From NCBI GenBank assembly GCA_947449035.1, contig CANFQC010000006.1:20991-84990 (forward strand): 64,000 nt of DNA, read 5' to 3'. Both the position numbers and the translations under genes were made by a program. Shown piece by piece: positions 44,158 through 52,200 of this stretch. Under the pieces are notes generated by a model that ran no database searches, had not been told where the DNA came from, and worked only from the letters and a program-made list of their open reading frames with translations. The DNA is from Actinomycetota bacterium. GTDB lineage: Bacteria > Actinomycetota > Actinomycetes > S36-B12. The stretch's first letter is position 1, and every line of letters starts with the position of its first letter.

Positions 44158-45858
44158 ATGACCAAGGCATGGCTTACCGATACCGAGCCCAGCGCTCGCT
44201 TCCCCGTCTTCACTCGCCTGAACGCGGCCGACGTGATGTCCGAACCGATCACCCCGCTGGGTGCATCGATGTGCTGGATCCCGAATGTGCTGCCGGGCTG
44301 GGCCTCGGGCTACGTCGAGGACGTCTGCTTCACCTCCGATGAGCTCACCGATGAGTCGGCTGTCGCTGGCTTCTTCTACGGCTACCTCTACGTCAACCAG
44401 AGCTCGGTGCGCGTGCTCGGCATCCGCAAGGGCATGGGCTGGGAGACCATCGACGCGATCTTCTTCAACTCACCCGGCGCTCCCGCTCACGCGACGTCGC
44501 CTGCTGACGAGAACCCTGCTCTGACTGCACTGGCCCCGGCACGTGCCGGTTGGGCACTCACCACCTCCAAGTTCGAGGGCGCCGATGAAGACGAGGCAAT
44601 TGCTGACGACCTGCGTCGCAATCGTCCGAACCTTCGTGGCATGAGCAACCGTGCGCTCGTTGCACGCGCTCGCTCGGTCATGCCGTACGAGCGTCTTGCC
44701 TGGCGCTCGGAGCAGATCGGCTCTTCCAACGCGGCGCTCGGCCCGGCCGTCGCCGGCCAGATCCTCGGTGACAAGGCGCATCTGCTTGTCACGATCCTCG
44801 GCTACGCCGGTGATGTCGAGTCCGCAGCGCCGACCTACTCGCTGTGGTCGCTGTCGCGCACGGTCAAGAACGACCCGAAGATGACCGCGCTGTTCGACAG
44901 TGGCGTCGACAAGGTTGTCGCGCAGCTGCCGACCGCGCGTGGTGGCTTCTGGAGCGACTTCGCTGCCTTCATTGCAGAGTTCGGCTACCGCGGCCCGAGT
45001 GAATGGGATCTTGGCACCGAGTCATGGGAGTCCAAGCCGTCACTGGCCCTGGGTCTCATCGATCGCATGCGCCAGCTTGATGATGCCGATTCGCCCTCGT
45101 CAAAGCAGGCCGCGCACGCGGCGGCCACCGACAAGGCGATGATGGAAGCGACTGCAGGCATGGACCCGGCAACCGAGGCTGCCTTCCGTGGCGCCGTCGG
45201 CTCGGCCCGTCGCTTCGCCGGCTGGCGTGAGAGTGGCAAGAGCTCATGTATCAAGATCATGAACGAGGCACGCATGGCCCTCATCGAGCTAGGTGAGCGT
45301 CTTGCTGCCAAGGGCGTTCTCGATCATTCGCGCCAGATCTTCATTGCTCTCGATGAGGAGCTCGACTCCCTCGCTCTGGAGGAGACCACCTTGCGTCCGG
45401 TTCTCGCCCAGCGCGAGAAAGAGTGGAATGCACTCAAGGAGCTCGAGGTTCCGACCTTCCTTGATGGCTCCAAGCCGATCCCGCCAATCTCCGAGGTTCC
45501 CCGCAAGGGCGCCAACAAGGCCGAAAAGGCAGCCAAGGGCACCATCCTCACCGGTGCCGCAGCCTCGACCGGCATTGTCGAGGGCGTGGCCCGAGTCATC
45601 ACCGGCACCGATGCGATCAGCGAGTTCCAGCCCGGCGAGATCCTGGTCGCACCGCAGACTGATCCGTCGTGGACCCCGCTGTTCATGGTGGCCTCGGCTG
45701 TCATCGTCGACACCGGTTCGATGGGCTCGCACGCGATGATCGTCGCTCGCGAACTCGGAATCCCGTGCGTCGCCGGCTTGCCGAAGGCAACGGAGATGAT
45801 CGGCACCGGCACGATGGTGCGCGTCGACGGCGCTGCAGGCACGGTCGAGATTCTCTAG
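44158..45858 (+). CDS. PEP-synthase-like protein with phosphohistidine swivelling domain, no ATP-grasp domain (copy 2)
   Basis: 566 residues from ATG 44158 (MTKAWLTDTEPSARFPVFTRL), which aligns with the start of copy 1; an ATG four codons earlier is possible. His525 lies in GSMGSHAMIVARELGIPCV, the PEP-utilising mobile domain. FGYRGPSEWDLGTESWESKP corresponds to FGHRGVNEWELSADTWAINP of copy 1, so the two are diverged paralogues of similar length, probably forming a heteromer or serving two substrates. No ATP-grasp domain is present. It is 117 bases after the Rieske gene and ends in a strong terminator. Confidence 0.75.
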   Translation: MTKAWLTDTEPSARFPVFTRLNAADVMSEPITPLGASMCWIPNVLPGWASGYVEDVCFTSDELTDESAVAGFFYGYLYVNQSSVRVLGIRKGMGWETIDAIFFNSPGAPAHATSPADENPALTALAPARAGWALTTSKFEGADEDEAIADDLRRNRPNLRGMSNRALVARARSVMPYERLAWRSEQIGSSNAALGPAVAGQILGDKAHLLVTILGYAGDVESAAPTYSLWSLSRTVKNDPKMTALFDSGVDKVVAQLPTARGGFWSDFAAFIAEFGYRGPSEWDLGTESWESKPSLALGLIDRMRQLDDADSPSSKQAAHAAATDKAMMEATAGMDPATEAAFRGAVGSARRFAGWRESGKSSCIKIMNEARMALIELGERLAAKGVLDHSRQIFIALDEELDSLALEETTLRPVLAQREKEWNALKELEVPTFLDGSKPIPPISEVPRKGANKAEKAAKGTILTGAAASTGIVEGVARVITGTDAISEFQPGEILVAPQTDPSWTPLFMVASAVIVDTGSMGSHAMIVARELGIPCVAGLPKATEMIGTGTMVRVDGAAGTVEIL

Positions 45859-45870
45859 ATCTACCTCGTT

Positions 45871-45902
45871 AATGGCCCGACACCGTGTGGTGTCGGGCCA
45901 TT
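45871..45902 (+). terminator. Terminator after the second phosphohistidine-domain gene
   Basis: AATGGCCCGACAC and GTGTCGGGCCATT pair perfectly over 13 bases around a six-base loop, closing the catabolic operon. The U-run is short. Confidence 0.85.
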
Positions 45903-45997
45903 GGCATTCCTGGGGTTTTGCTCCTGGCCTGCCTGCAGTGACTCCTCGGCGGTGCGGCATGATGGAAGTCGGTATCCGGCATCGTCAGGGGAAGTTT

Positions 45998-46438
45998 GTG
46001 AGTGAGTCCAGGGGTTCATCGGTCATCGTCCACCGCTTGGTGGCCTGGAATGAGACCGATGCAGCGGGACACAACCACTTTGCTGCCGCCTTTCGGTGGC
46101 TAGAAGAGGCTGAGCATGCGCTCCTGCGCTCAGTAGGCATGCCTGTCGAGGAGATCGCCCGCATTCCGCGCGTGCACATCGACATCGATTACAAGGATCG
46201 CCTGTACTTCGGCCAGGAGATTGCCGTGCAGGTCACCGTGGCAAAGGTGGGCACGAGCTCATGCACGTATGACTTCGAGGTTCGCACCGAAGCAGGTGTG
46301 GTGGCGGTGAGCGGCACCCTCGTGGTCGTGCATGCGTCAAGTACCTCCGAGGGCTCTGCCCCGTGGCCCGACGATATTCGTGAGGCGTTGCTCGATGGTC
46401 GGCTCATCGAGGTTCGCACTGAGACCACGCAGGCCTGA
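45998..46438 (+). CDS. Hotdog-fold acyl-CoA thioesterase (4HBT type)
   Basis: 146 residues from GTG 45998 (MSESRGSSVIVHRLVAWNETD), preceded by AGGGGAAG; the track start at 45872 overlaps a terminator and is rejected. The catalytic segment VAWNETDAAGHNHFAAAFRWLEEAEHALL carries the Asp of the 4-hydroxybenzoyl-CoA thioesterase group. It could release gentisate from gentisyl-CoA made by the hydroxylase at 61551, which would join this gene to the aromatic module. That link is inferred. Confidence 0.83.
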   Translation: MSESRGSSVIVHRLVAWNETDAAGHNHFAAAFRWLEEAEHALLRSVGMPVEEIARIPRVHIDIDYKDRLYFGQEIAVQVTVAKVGTSSCTYDFEVRTEAGVVAVSGTLVVVHASSTSEGSAPWPDDIREALLDGRLIEVRTETTQA

Positions 46439-46551
46439 TCCGAGATCTCGTCACGACCCTCGCGAACGTCACGTGGCAGAAGGGGTGACATGCCCTACAT
46501 CAATGTGCGATATTTGATAAACGCACCACATGGTCTACAGAAGGGGGTGTC

Positions 46552-47307
46552 ATGCTGACGAAGGCGCAGATCGAGAGCGCGTCTGATGTTGCCGCCCGGT
46601 CGCTCTTCGATGCCATCGTTGATCAACGCATTCCGCCGGGAGCACCACTGCGCCTGAAGGAGCTCTCCGAGCAATTGGGCATGAGCATGATGCCCGTCCG
46701 CGAGGCCATTCGCCGCCTCGCAGCGCTTGACCTGGTCGAGATCGAACCTCGTCGCGGTGCCCGAGTTCGTGAACTCTCCCTTGCCGATCTCGAAGACACC
46801 TATTTCGCTCGCCTTCACCTGGAGAACATCGCCGTCTGGGAGGCCGCGCAGAACTTCACTGCTGACGACGGCGCCCAGGCCGCTGCTGCGCTTGCTGATC
46901 GTGAGGCAGCCCAAGAGGCCGGTGACCGAGTCGCCGCCCGTGACGCCCACGAGCGCTTCCACTTCGCCATCTATGAGGCGTCCCAGCGCACCTGGCTGAT
47001 TCGCTCGATCCTGCCGGCGTGGCGAAACTCAGAGCGCTACCGCATCGGTGCCATGCGACATATCGAGACCCAGGGCACCCGCGACCATGAGCACACTCAG
47101 ATCCTGTCGGCGCTGATGCGCCACGACGGACTCGAGGCTGTGAGGTGGATGACCAATCACCTCACCAGCTCGGTCAGGCTCTCGGCCCAGCACCTGATCA
47201 GCGAGACCGGCGAGGCTGATCGAGAGATCTCCTTGCCCAAGGTGGCCGAGGTCGTTGCCCGGTTCGACATCGCGGCCGGGATCCCGGCTGAGATTCCCAC
47301 AGTCTGA
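46552..47307 (+). CDS. GntR family regulator, FadR/FCD subfamily
   Basis: A 251-residue regulator with the winged helix at residues 10-70 (LKELSEQLGMSMMPVREAIRRLAALDLVEIEPRRGARV) and an FCD ligand domain after it (EDTYFARLHLENIAVWEA, DAHERFHFAIYEAS). FCD regulators sense carboxylic acids and usually repress nearby catabolic and transport genes. It lies just upstream of the ABC importer and has TTTGATAAA in its own leader, close to the TTGATCAAATG elements at the importer and gentisate promoters. A local repressor of the aromatic module is likely. Confidence 0.9.
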   Translation: MLTKAQIESASDVAARSLFDAIVDQRIPPGAPLRLKELSEQLGMSMMPVREAIRRLAALDLVEIEPRRGARVRELSLADLEDTYFARLHLENIAVWEAAQNFTADDGAQAAAALADREAAQEAGDRVAARDAHERFHFAIYEASQRTWLIRSILPAWRNSERYRIGAMRHIETQGTRDHEHTQILSALMRHDGLEAVRWMTNHLTSSVRLSAQHLISETGEADREISLPKVAEVVARFDIAAGIPAEIPTV

Positions 47308-47310
47308 GGC

Positions 47311-47342
47311 GAACCCCACCAGGTGGGCATGTCGGGTTTTTT
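47311..47342 (+). terminator. Terminator after the GntR gene
   Basis: AACCC and GGGTT enclose an inner CCCA/TGGG stem and are followed by TTTTTT. A compact intrinsic terminator between the regulator and the importer operon. Confidence 0.6.
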
Positions 47343-47396
47343 GCGTCCGTCATGTCAACAATAGGTAACAATTGGGTGATTCCCCTTGTGGAGCCG

Positions 47397-47407
47397 TTGA
47401 TCAAATG
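47397..47407. promoter_or_regulatory. TTGATCAAATG element, importer promoter
   Basis: TTGATCAA is palindromic and sits 78 bases before the binding-protein gene. The same 11-mer occurs at 58310 in the gentisate dioxygenase / nitrilase divergent region. Size and symmetry suit a FadR-type GntR protein. Confidence 0.5.
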
Positions 47408-47484
47408 TCAAGATCCAGGTCCGCAGCATTCGCGGCGGAAGAACTTCAGGGTCACCTCGGCCCTGTCTCGTCAAGGGAGGTCGC

Positions 47485-48723
47485 ATGAGACTTCGTCTCA
47501 TGACCGTGGCAGCAACGGTGGGCGCTGGCGCGCTCATCCTGTCCGGATGTAGCTCGTCATCCACCAGCAGCTCAAGTGCAGCATCGGCTCCTGCCGCTTC
47601 CGCCGCAGCATCTGAGGCAGCCCCCGCTGCCACCGGTGATCCGCTGGTCCTCGGCATCGTCCAGGCCGGTTCCGGCTTCATGGGCCCGATCGATACGCCG
47701 GCCCGTAACGCCCTCCTCATGGAGGTCGACAAGGTCAACGCCGCAGGCGGCGTCAACGGCCAGCCGATCAAGGTCAACTTCATCGACACCGAGACCAAGT
47801 TCGAGTCGTACGCACCGGACGCTCAGAAGGTTCTCGATGACGGCGCCAACGTCCTCATCGTCACCTGCGATTACGACGTTTCCTCGCCGGCAGCACTCGT
47901 CGCCGAGGCGAAGAACGTTCTCAACATCGCTCCTTGCATCGGTGACCCGATCTACGGCCCCAAGGGTGGCCTGAAGCTCGGCTTCTCGATGGGTGATGGC
48001 GTTCCCGGCGAAGCCTCGGTCATGGCCGAGTTCGCGAACAAGAAGGGCTGGAAGTCAGCCGTTCTGCTCAAGGACACCTCGATCAAGTACACCCAGAACC
48101 AGTGCGCAGTGTTCGACAAGCGCTTCACTGAGCTCGGTGGCAAGGTCATCAACACCTACGAGTACAAGCAGGGCGACTCCGTCAAGGAATCCGTCTCGAA
48201 GATCGCTGCAGGCACCAAGCCTGACGTGATCGTCAACTGCGGTTACAACCCCGGTGGCGGCCAGGTTGCCAAGGAGATCCGCGATGGCGGTCTCGCAACC
48301 CCGATCATCTCCGGCTTCGGCATGGACGGTGACTTCTGGGTCGGCGCAATTCCGAACCTGACCGACTACTACGTCGTGACCTACAACGCCAAGAATGGCG
48401 ATGACCCCAGCGCAGACGTCAACGCCTACGCCGAGGCATACAAGGCCAAGTACGGCAACCTTCCCGACGTCGGTGGCTTCACCACCGGCCCGACCACCCT
48501 TCAGGCCATTCTCGAGGCCTACAAGGTTGCCGGTAGCTGGGATGGCGACAAGATGACCGCAGCCCTGGAGAGCTTCAAGGATGTCCCGACCCTGTCGGGC
48601 CCGACCAGCTTCTCGCCGGATCTGCACATCAACGTCGGTCGTCCGATGGTGGTCCTCGAGGTCGTCGACGGCAAGCTCAAGTTCATTGAGGCTATTACTC
48701 CGTCGAAGGTCGTCTTCCCGTAA
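47485..48723 (+). CDS. ABC transporter substrate-binding lipoprotein (branched-chain type)
   Basis: A 412-residue periplasmic-binding-type protein. The signal peptide MRLRLMTVAATVGAGALILSGC ends in the lipobox LSGC, so it is a lipoprotein on the outer face of the membrane. A Ser/Ala-rich linker is followed by the LivJ-type fold (LVLGIVQAGSGFMGPIDTPARNALLMEVDKVNAAGGVNGQPI). GGGAGG precedes the ATG. Although named for branched-chain amino acids, such proteins often bind aromatic acids when beside degradation genes, which is the case here. Confidence 0.9.
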   Translation: MRLRLMTVAATVGAGALILSGCSSSSTSSSSAASAPAASAAASEAAPAATGDPLVLGIVQAGSGFMGPIDTPARNALLMEVDKVNAAGGVNGQPIKVNFIDTETKFESYAPDAQKVLDDGANVLIVTCDYDVSSPAALVAEAKNVLNIAPCIGDPIYGPKGGLKLGFSMGDGVPGEASVMAEFANKKGWKSAVLLKDTSIKYTQNQCAVFDKRFTELGGKVINTYEYKQGDSVKESVSKIAAGTKPDVIVNCGYNPGGGQVAKEIRDGGLATPIISGFGMDGDFWVGAIPNLTDYYVVTYNAKNGDDPSADVNAYAEAYKAKYGNLPDVGGFTTGPTTLQAILEAYKVAGSWDGDKMTAALESFKDVPTLSGPTSFSPDLHINVGRPMVVLEVVDGKLKFIEAITPSKVVFP

Positions 48724-49475
48724 TGATTGACACCACGGCACCCCGGTCACGCGCACTCCGCGTGGCCGGGGTTTCCCGTGCGTTCGCCGGCGTTAAGGCA
48801 CTCACCGACGTCAGCCTCTCGTTTGCTCCCGGCCAGGTGCTCGGTCTCATCGGCCCAAACGGCGCCGGAAAGTCCACCCTTGTCAACATCATCAGTGGAT
48901 ACGACCTGCCCGATAGTGGCACTGTCGATCTCGATGGTCGCGACATCACGCGTACCAAGCCCTATGTGCGCTCCCGCGGAGCTCTTGCCCGCACCTTCCA
49001 ACATGGTCACCTGTTCAACGGGCTCACCGTGCGCGAGAACATCGTTGTTACCGCCATGGGCGTCGGAAAGTCGCGCAAGCTCGCACTCGCGCGTGCCGAT
49101 GAACTCATCGCCGACTTCGGACTCGAATCCCGTGCCGATCAGCCGTGCGGCTCACTTCCGCACGGGTTCGAGCGCCGCGTAGGTGTGGCCCGAGCACTCG
49201 CCACTGATCCCTCCTACGTCCTTCTCGATGAACCGGCTGCTGGCTTGAATGAGGGTGAGATCGGCGAGTTCGCGGCCAACATCCGCAGCCTGCGCGAGCG
49301 GGGCCTTGGTGTCCTGCTCATTGACCACAACGTCAAGCTCATTCTCGATGTGTGCGATCGCATCCACGTTCTCGTCGAGGGGAAGACCCTCCTGGAAGGC
49401 ACCCCGGCTGAGGTACGCGGCAGCGAGGCACTCGTCGAGGCTTATCTCGGAAGGAGCGGCAGTGTCCACCGCTGA
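48723..49475 (+). CDS. ABC transporter ATP-binding protein, LivG-like
   Basis: A 250-residue ATPase of the importer. Walker A is GPNGAGKST, the signature region is the divergent GSLPHGFERRVGVARALA rather than LSGGQ, Walker B is YVLLDEPAAGLNE, and the switch His is in LLIDHNV. The start overlaps the binding-protein stop. The weak signature motif is a feature of this LivG branch. It pairs with the LivF-like ATPase that follows. Confidence 0.88.
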   Translation: MIDTTAPRSRALRVAGVSRAFAGVKALTDVSLSFAPGQVLGLIGPNGAGKSTLVNIISGYDLPDSGTVDLDGRDITRTKPYVRSRGALARTFQHGHLFNGLTVRENIVVTAMGVGKSRKLALARADELIADFGLESRADQPCGSLPHGFERRVGVARALATDPSYVLLDEPAAGLNEGEIGEFAANIRSLRERGLGVLLIDHNVKLILDVCDRIHVLVEGKTLLEGTPAEVRGSEALVEAYLGRSGSVHR

Positions 49476-50184
49476 CACCCGGCAGGGCCTGCACGTCGAG
49501 AACCTAGAAGTCGCGTACAACGGAGTTCCTGCCGTGCGTGGCATCAGTTTCGAGGTCAACGCGGGCGAAGCCATCGGCTTGATTGGCCCCAACGGCGCCG
49601 GTAAGTCTTCAACCCTTCTCGCGATCATGGGAGCGACCCCTCGCACCGGTGTCGTCACCGTGCACGGACACGACATCTCGGGTCTTGCGCCGGAAAAGGT
49701 AGTGCGCACCGGTCTTGCACTCGTGCCCGAGGGCCGTCACGTATTCACCGAGCTTTCGGTCATGGACAACCTGCGCCTGGGGGCTGTAGCTCGTCGTGAC
49801 AAGTCCACCTACAAGTCGGCTCTCGAGCACGTGCTTGATCTCTTCCCGATCCTGCGCGACTTCGGACATCGCCATGCCGGCTTACTCTCCGGCGGTCAGC
49901 AGCAGCAGCTGGCCATTGGCCGAGCATTGATGAGTGATCCCGACATCTTGATGCTCGACGAGCCGAGCCTTGGCTTGTCGCCGACAGCTGTCGACACTGT
50001 GTTCGAAGCACTTGATGTCGTGCGCAAGGCAGGTAAGGCAGTGCTCATCGTCGAGCAGCGCGCAGAGTTCACCATTGCCTTCTCCGATCGCACCTACGTG
50101 CTGCACGATGGAGTCATCACCTTGAGCCTGAAGCCCGAGGATGCCGATAACGTCGAGGTTCTGACGGAGGCGTACTTCGGATGA
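49462..50184 (+). CDS. ABC transporter ATP-binding protein, LivF-like
   Basis: 240 residues from GTG 49462 (MSTADTRQGLHVENLEVAYNG), after AAGGAGCGGC; the track start at 49249 is a shadow extension. Walker A GPNGAGKSS, signature LLSGGQQQQLAIGRALM, and Walker B ILMLDEPSLGLSP are clear. It overlaps livG by 14 bases and the permease gene by four. Confidence 0.92.
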   Translation: MSTADTRQGLHVENLEVAYNGVPAVRGISFEVNAGEAIGLIGPNGAGKSSTLLAIMGATPRTGVVTVHGHDISGLAPEKVVRTGLALVPEGRHVFTELSVMDNLRLGAVARRDKSTYKSALEHVLDLFPILRDFGHRHAGLLSGGQQQQLAIGRALMSDPDILMLDEPSLGLSPTAVDTVFEALDVVRKAGKAVLIVEQRAEFTIAFSDRTYVLHDGVITLSLKPEDADNVEVLTEAYFG

Positions 50185-51065
50185 ACCAGCTCATTCAGTC
50201 ACTCGTCGATGCGATCTCGGCCGGCGCCGTTCTCGGCCTGGCGGCACTCGCCATCGGCCTCGTGTTCGGAGTCATTCGCCTGGCCAACTTCGCTACCGGC
50301 GAGATCATCACGGCCGCTGCTTATTCGTTGATCCTCACCTGGGATCTTGGCTGGTACATCTCCATTCCCATCTCGATCATCGTTGCGGTGCTCATCTCGC
50401 TGCTGATGGAGCTTGCGGTCTTCTCGCGCATGCGCAATCACGGCCCCGCTACGCTGCTCATTGCCTCATTTGGCCTGAGCTTCTTGCTGCAGCGCGTCTA
50501 CGAACTGATCTTCGGCAACAACGTGCGCACGGCACCTATAGCGAGTGGCCTCGCCCAGTCCGTCGATATCGGTGGCATTCGCGTGCAGATGCTCTCGGTC
50601 ACCACGATCGTGCTGGCCGCGGTCCTGTTGATTGCCCTGCAACTGTTCCTGACCAAGACCAGCCTGGGCCTGCAGCTCAAGGCGGCAGCGGCTGACTTCA
50701 AGACAGCGCGTTTGGTCGGCATTCCCGCCGGTCGGGTGATCGGCCTCAGCTTCGCCTTGTCAGGCATCCTCGCCGCCGCAGTTGCCTTCGTGCTCACGGT
50801 GCAAAGCGGGGCCGTCGGCCCGAGCTTCGGCGTGCGCATCACGATCCTGGCTCTCGTCGGCGCGGTTATTGGCGGCATCGACAAGATCTCGGGCTCACTC
50901 GCCGGTGGATTCCTCGTCGGTTTCGCGACCTCGATGCTGGCGTCGTGGCTGCCGCAGGAAATGACTAACTTCAAGGATGCCTTCGTGTTCGTGCTGGTCA
51001 TCGCCGTACTTCTCTTCAAGCCCTCAGGCTTGCTGATCAAGGGTCGGGGGGTGGTCCGCACATGA
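50181..51065 (+). CDS. ABC transporter permease, LivH-like
   Basis: A 294-residue inner-membrane permease with about eight hydrophobic helices beginning LVDAISAGAVLGLAALAIGLVFGVIRLANFATGEI, the LivH signature. It forms the channel with the LivM-like protein. ATGA overlaps join it to both neighbours. Confidence 0.93.
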   Translation: MNQLIQSLVDAISAGAVLGLAALAIGLVFGVIRLANFATGEIITAAAYSLILTWDLGWYISIPISIIVAVLISLLMELAVFSRMRNHGPATLLIASFGLSFLLQRVYELIFGNNVRTAPIASGLAQSVDIGGIRVQMLSVTTIVLAAVLLIALQLFLTKTSLGLQLKAAAADFKTARLVGIPAGRVIGLSFALSGILAAAVAFVLTVQSGAVGPSFGVRITILALVGAVIGGIDKISGSLAGGFLVGFATSMLASWLPQEMTNFKDAFVFVLVIAVLLFKPSGLLIKGRGVVRT

Positions 51066-52141
51066 GCACCTCATCTGCTGTCGACAAGTCCTCACTGCGC
51101 TGGCGCCTCGGCCCACTGTGGTCGCTGGTCAGCCTGCTCCTCATCGTCACCGCGGCGACCTTCATCACCGCATCCTTCGGCAAGAGCCTGCAGGTGCAGG
51201 TGCAGTACGCACTCGTCAGTCTCGTCATCGTCGTGGCCCTGCAGATCTTCATCGGCACCTCGGGCGTGCTCAGCTTTGGTCACGTGGCATTCGTGGCGAT
51301 GGGTGCCTGGACAGTCGGCTTGCTCACGATCGATCCCGTGCTCAAGGAAAATCTGCTCCCGGATCTCTTCCCATTCCTCATGCACGCGCAGGCGCCCTGG
51401 ATCCTCGCGGTGTTCATCGGTGCGGTAATCGGCGGGCTCTTGGCACTGATCGTGGCGCCAGTGCTGATGCGCCTCAATGGCCTTCAGGCGGGTATCGCTA
51501 CCTTCGCCTTGCTGGGCGTGGTGAACCTCGTTCTCACTTATTGGTCCAGCATCGGTCCGCGCTCTGGACAGTCGATGGTGGGTATTCCTGAGGTTCTCGA
51601 TTACAAGTTAGCCCTCGTCTTCGCTCTCAGTGCGATCATCTTCGCCTGGCTTTTCCAGCGCACCCGCCCGAGCCGACTACTGCGGGCAGCGCGCGAGGAT
51701 GGCATTGCGGCCGCAGCCTCGGGTATCAACATCGTGACCCAGCGCGTCATCGTGTTCGCAGTGTCCGGCGCTGTCGCCGGCGTCGCGGGTGGGCTCTTTG
51801 CACTCACCAACCGCGTGGTGCAGTCGAGCCAGCTCTACATCGACCTAACCTTCCTCACCTTGGCGATGCTCGTTCTCGGTGGAACGCTCTCCCTCAGTGG
51901 CGCGGTGGTCGGCACGCTCGTCTTCAGCGCCATTGACGTCTTCCTGACAAATCTTCAGTCGGGTATCGATATCGGCAGCGTGAGTCTGTCGATTCCGCAA
52001 GGAACGCGCCCGATCATCCTCGGCCTCATCCTGGTGCTGATGCTCATCTTCCGAGCTACCGGCCTTACCGGTGGTCGCGAATTCGTCTGGCCCTTCCGCA
52101 CGGTTCGCCCGTTGCCGGGTAACCCGCCCACCAACGAATAA
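51062..52141 (+). CDS. ABC transporter permease, LivM-like
   Basis: A 359-residue permease with helices including LVSLVIVVALQIFIGTSGVLSFGHVAFVAMGAW, the LivM pattern, and RAAREDGIAAAASGINI as the cytoplasmic coupling loop. It is the last importer gene, followed by a strong bidirectional terminator. Confidence 0.92.
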   Translation: MSTSSAVDKSSLRWRLGPLWSLVSLLLIVTAATFITASFGKSLQVQVQYALVSLVIVVALQIFIGTSGVLSFGHVAFVAMGAWTVGLLTIDPVLKENLLPDLFPFLMHAQAPWILAVFIGAVIGGLLALIVAPVLMRLNGLQAGIATFALLGVVNLVLTYWSSIGPRSGQSMVGIPEVLDYKLALVFALSAIIFAWLFQRTRPSRLLRAAREDGIAAAASGINIVTQRVIVFAVSGAVAGVAGGLFALTNRVVQSSQLYIDLTFLTLAMLVLGGTLSLSGAVVGTLVFSAIDVFLTNLQSGIDIGSVSLSIPQGTRPIILGLILVLMLIFRATGLTGGREFVWPFRTVRPLPGNPPTNE

Positions 52142-52152
52142 TCCCCGAGCAC

Positions 52153-52188
52153 GAAGAAGGGCGCGACCTGGTGGTCGCGCCCTTCTTC
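52153..52188. terminator. Bidirectional terminator, 16-pair perfect stem
   Basis: GAAGAAGGGCGCGACC and GGTCGCGCCCTTCTTC pair perfectly over a TGGT tetraloop between the convergent livM-like and iorB-like genes. Confidence 0.95.
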
Positions 52189-52200
52189 TTTGCCTTGAGG

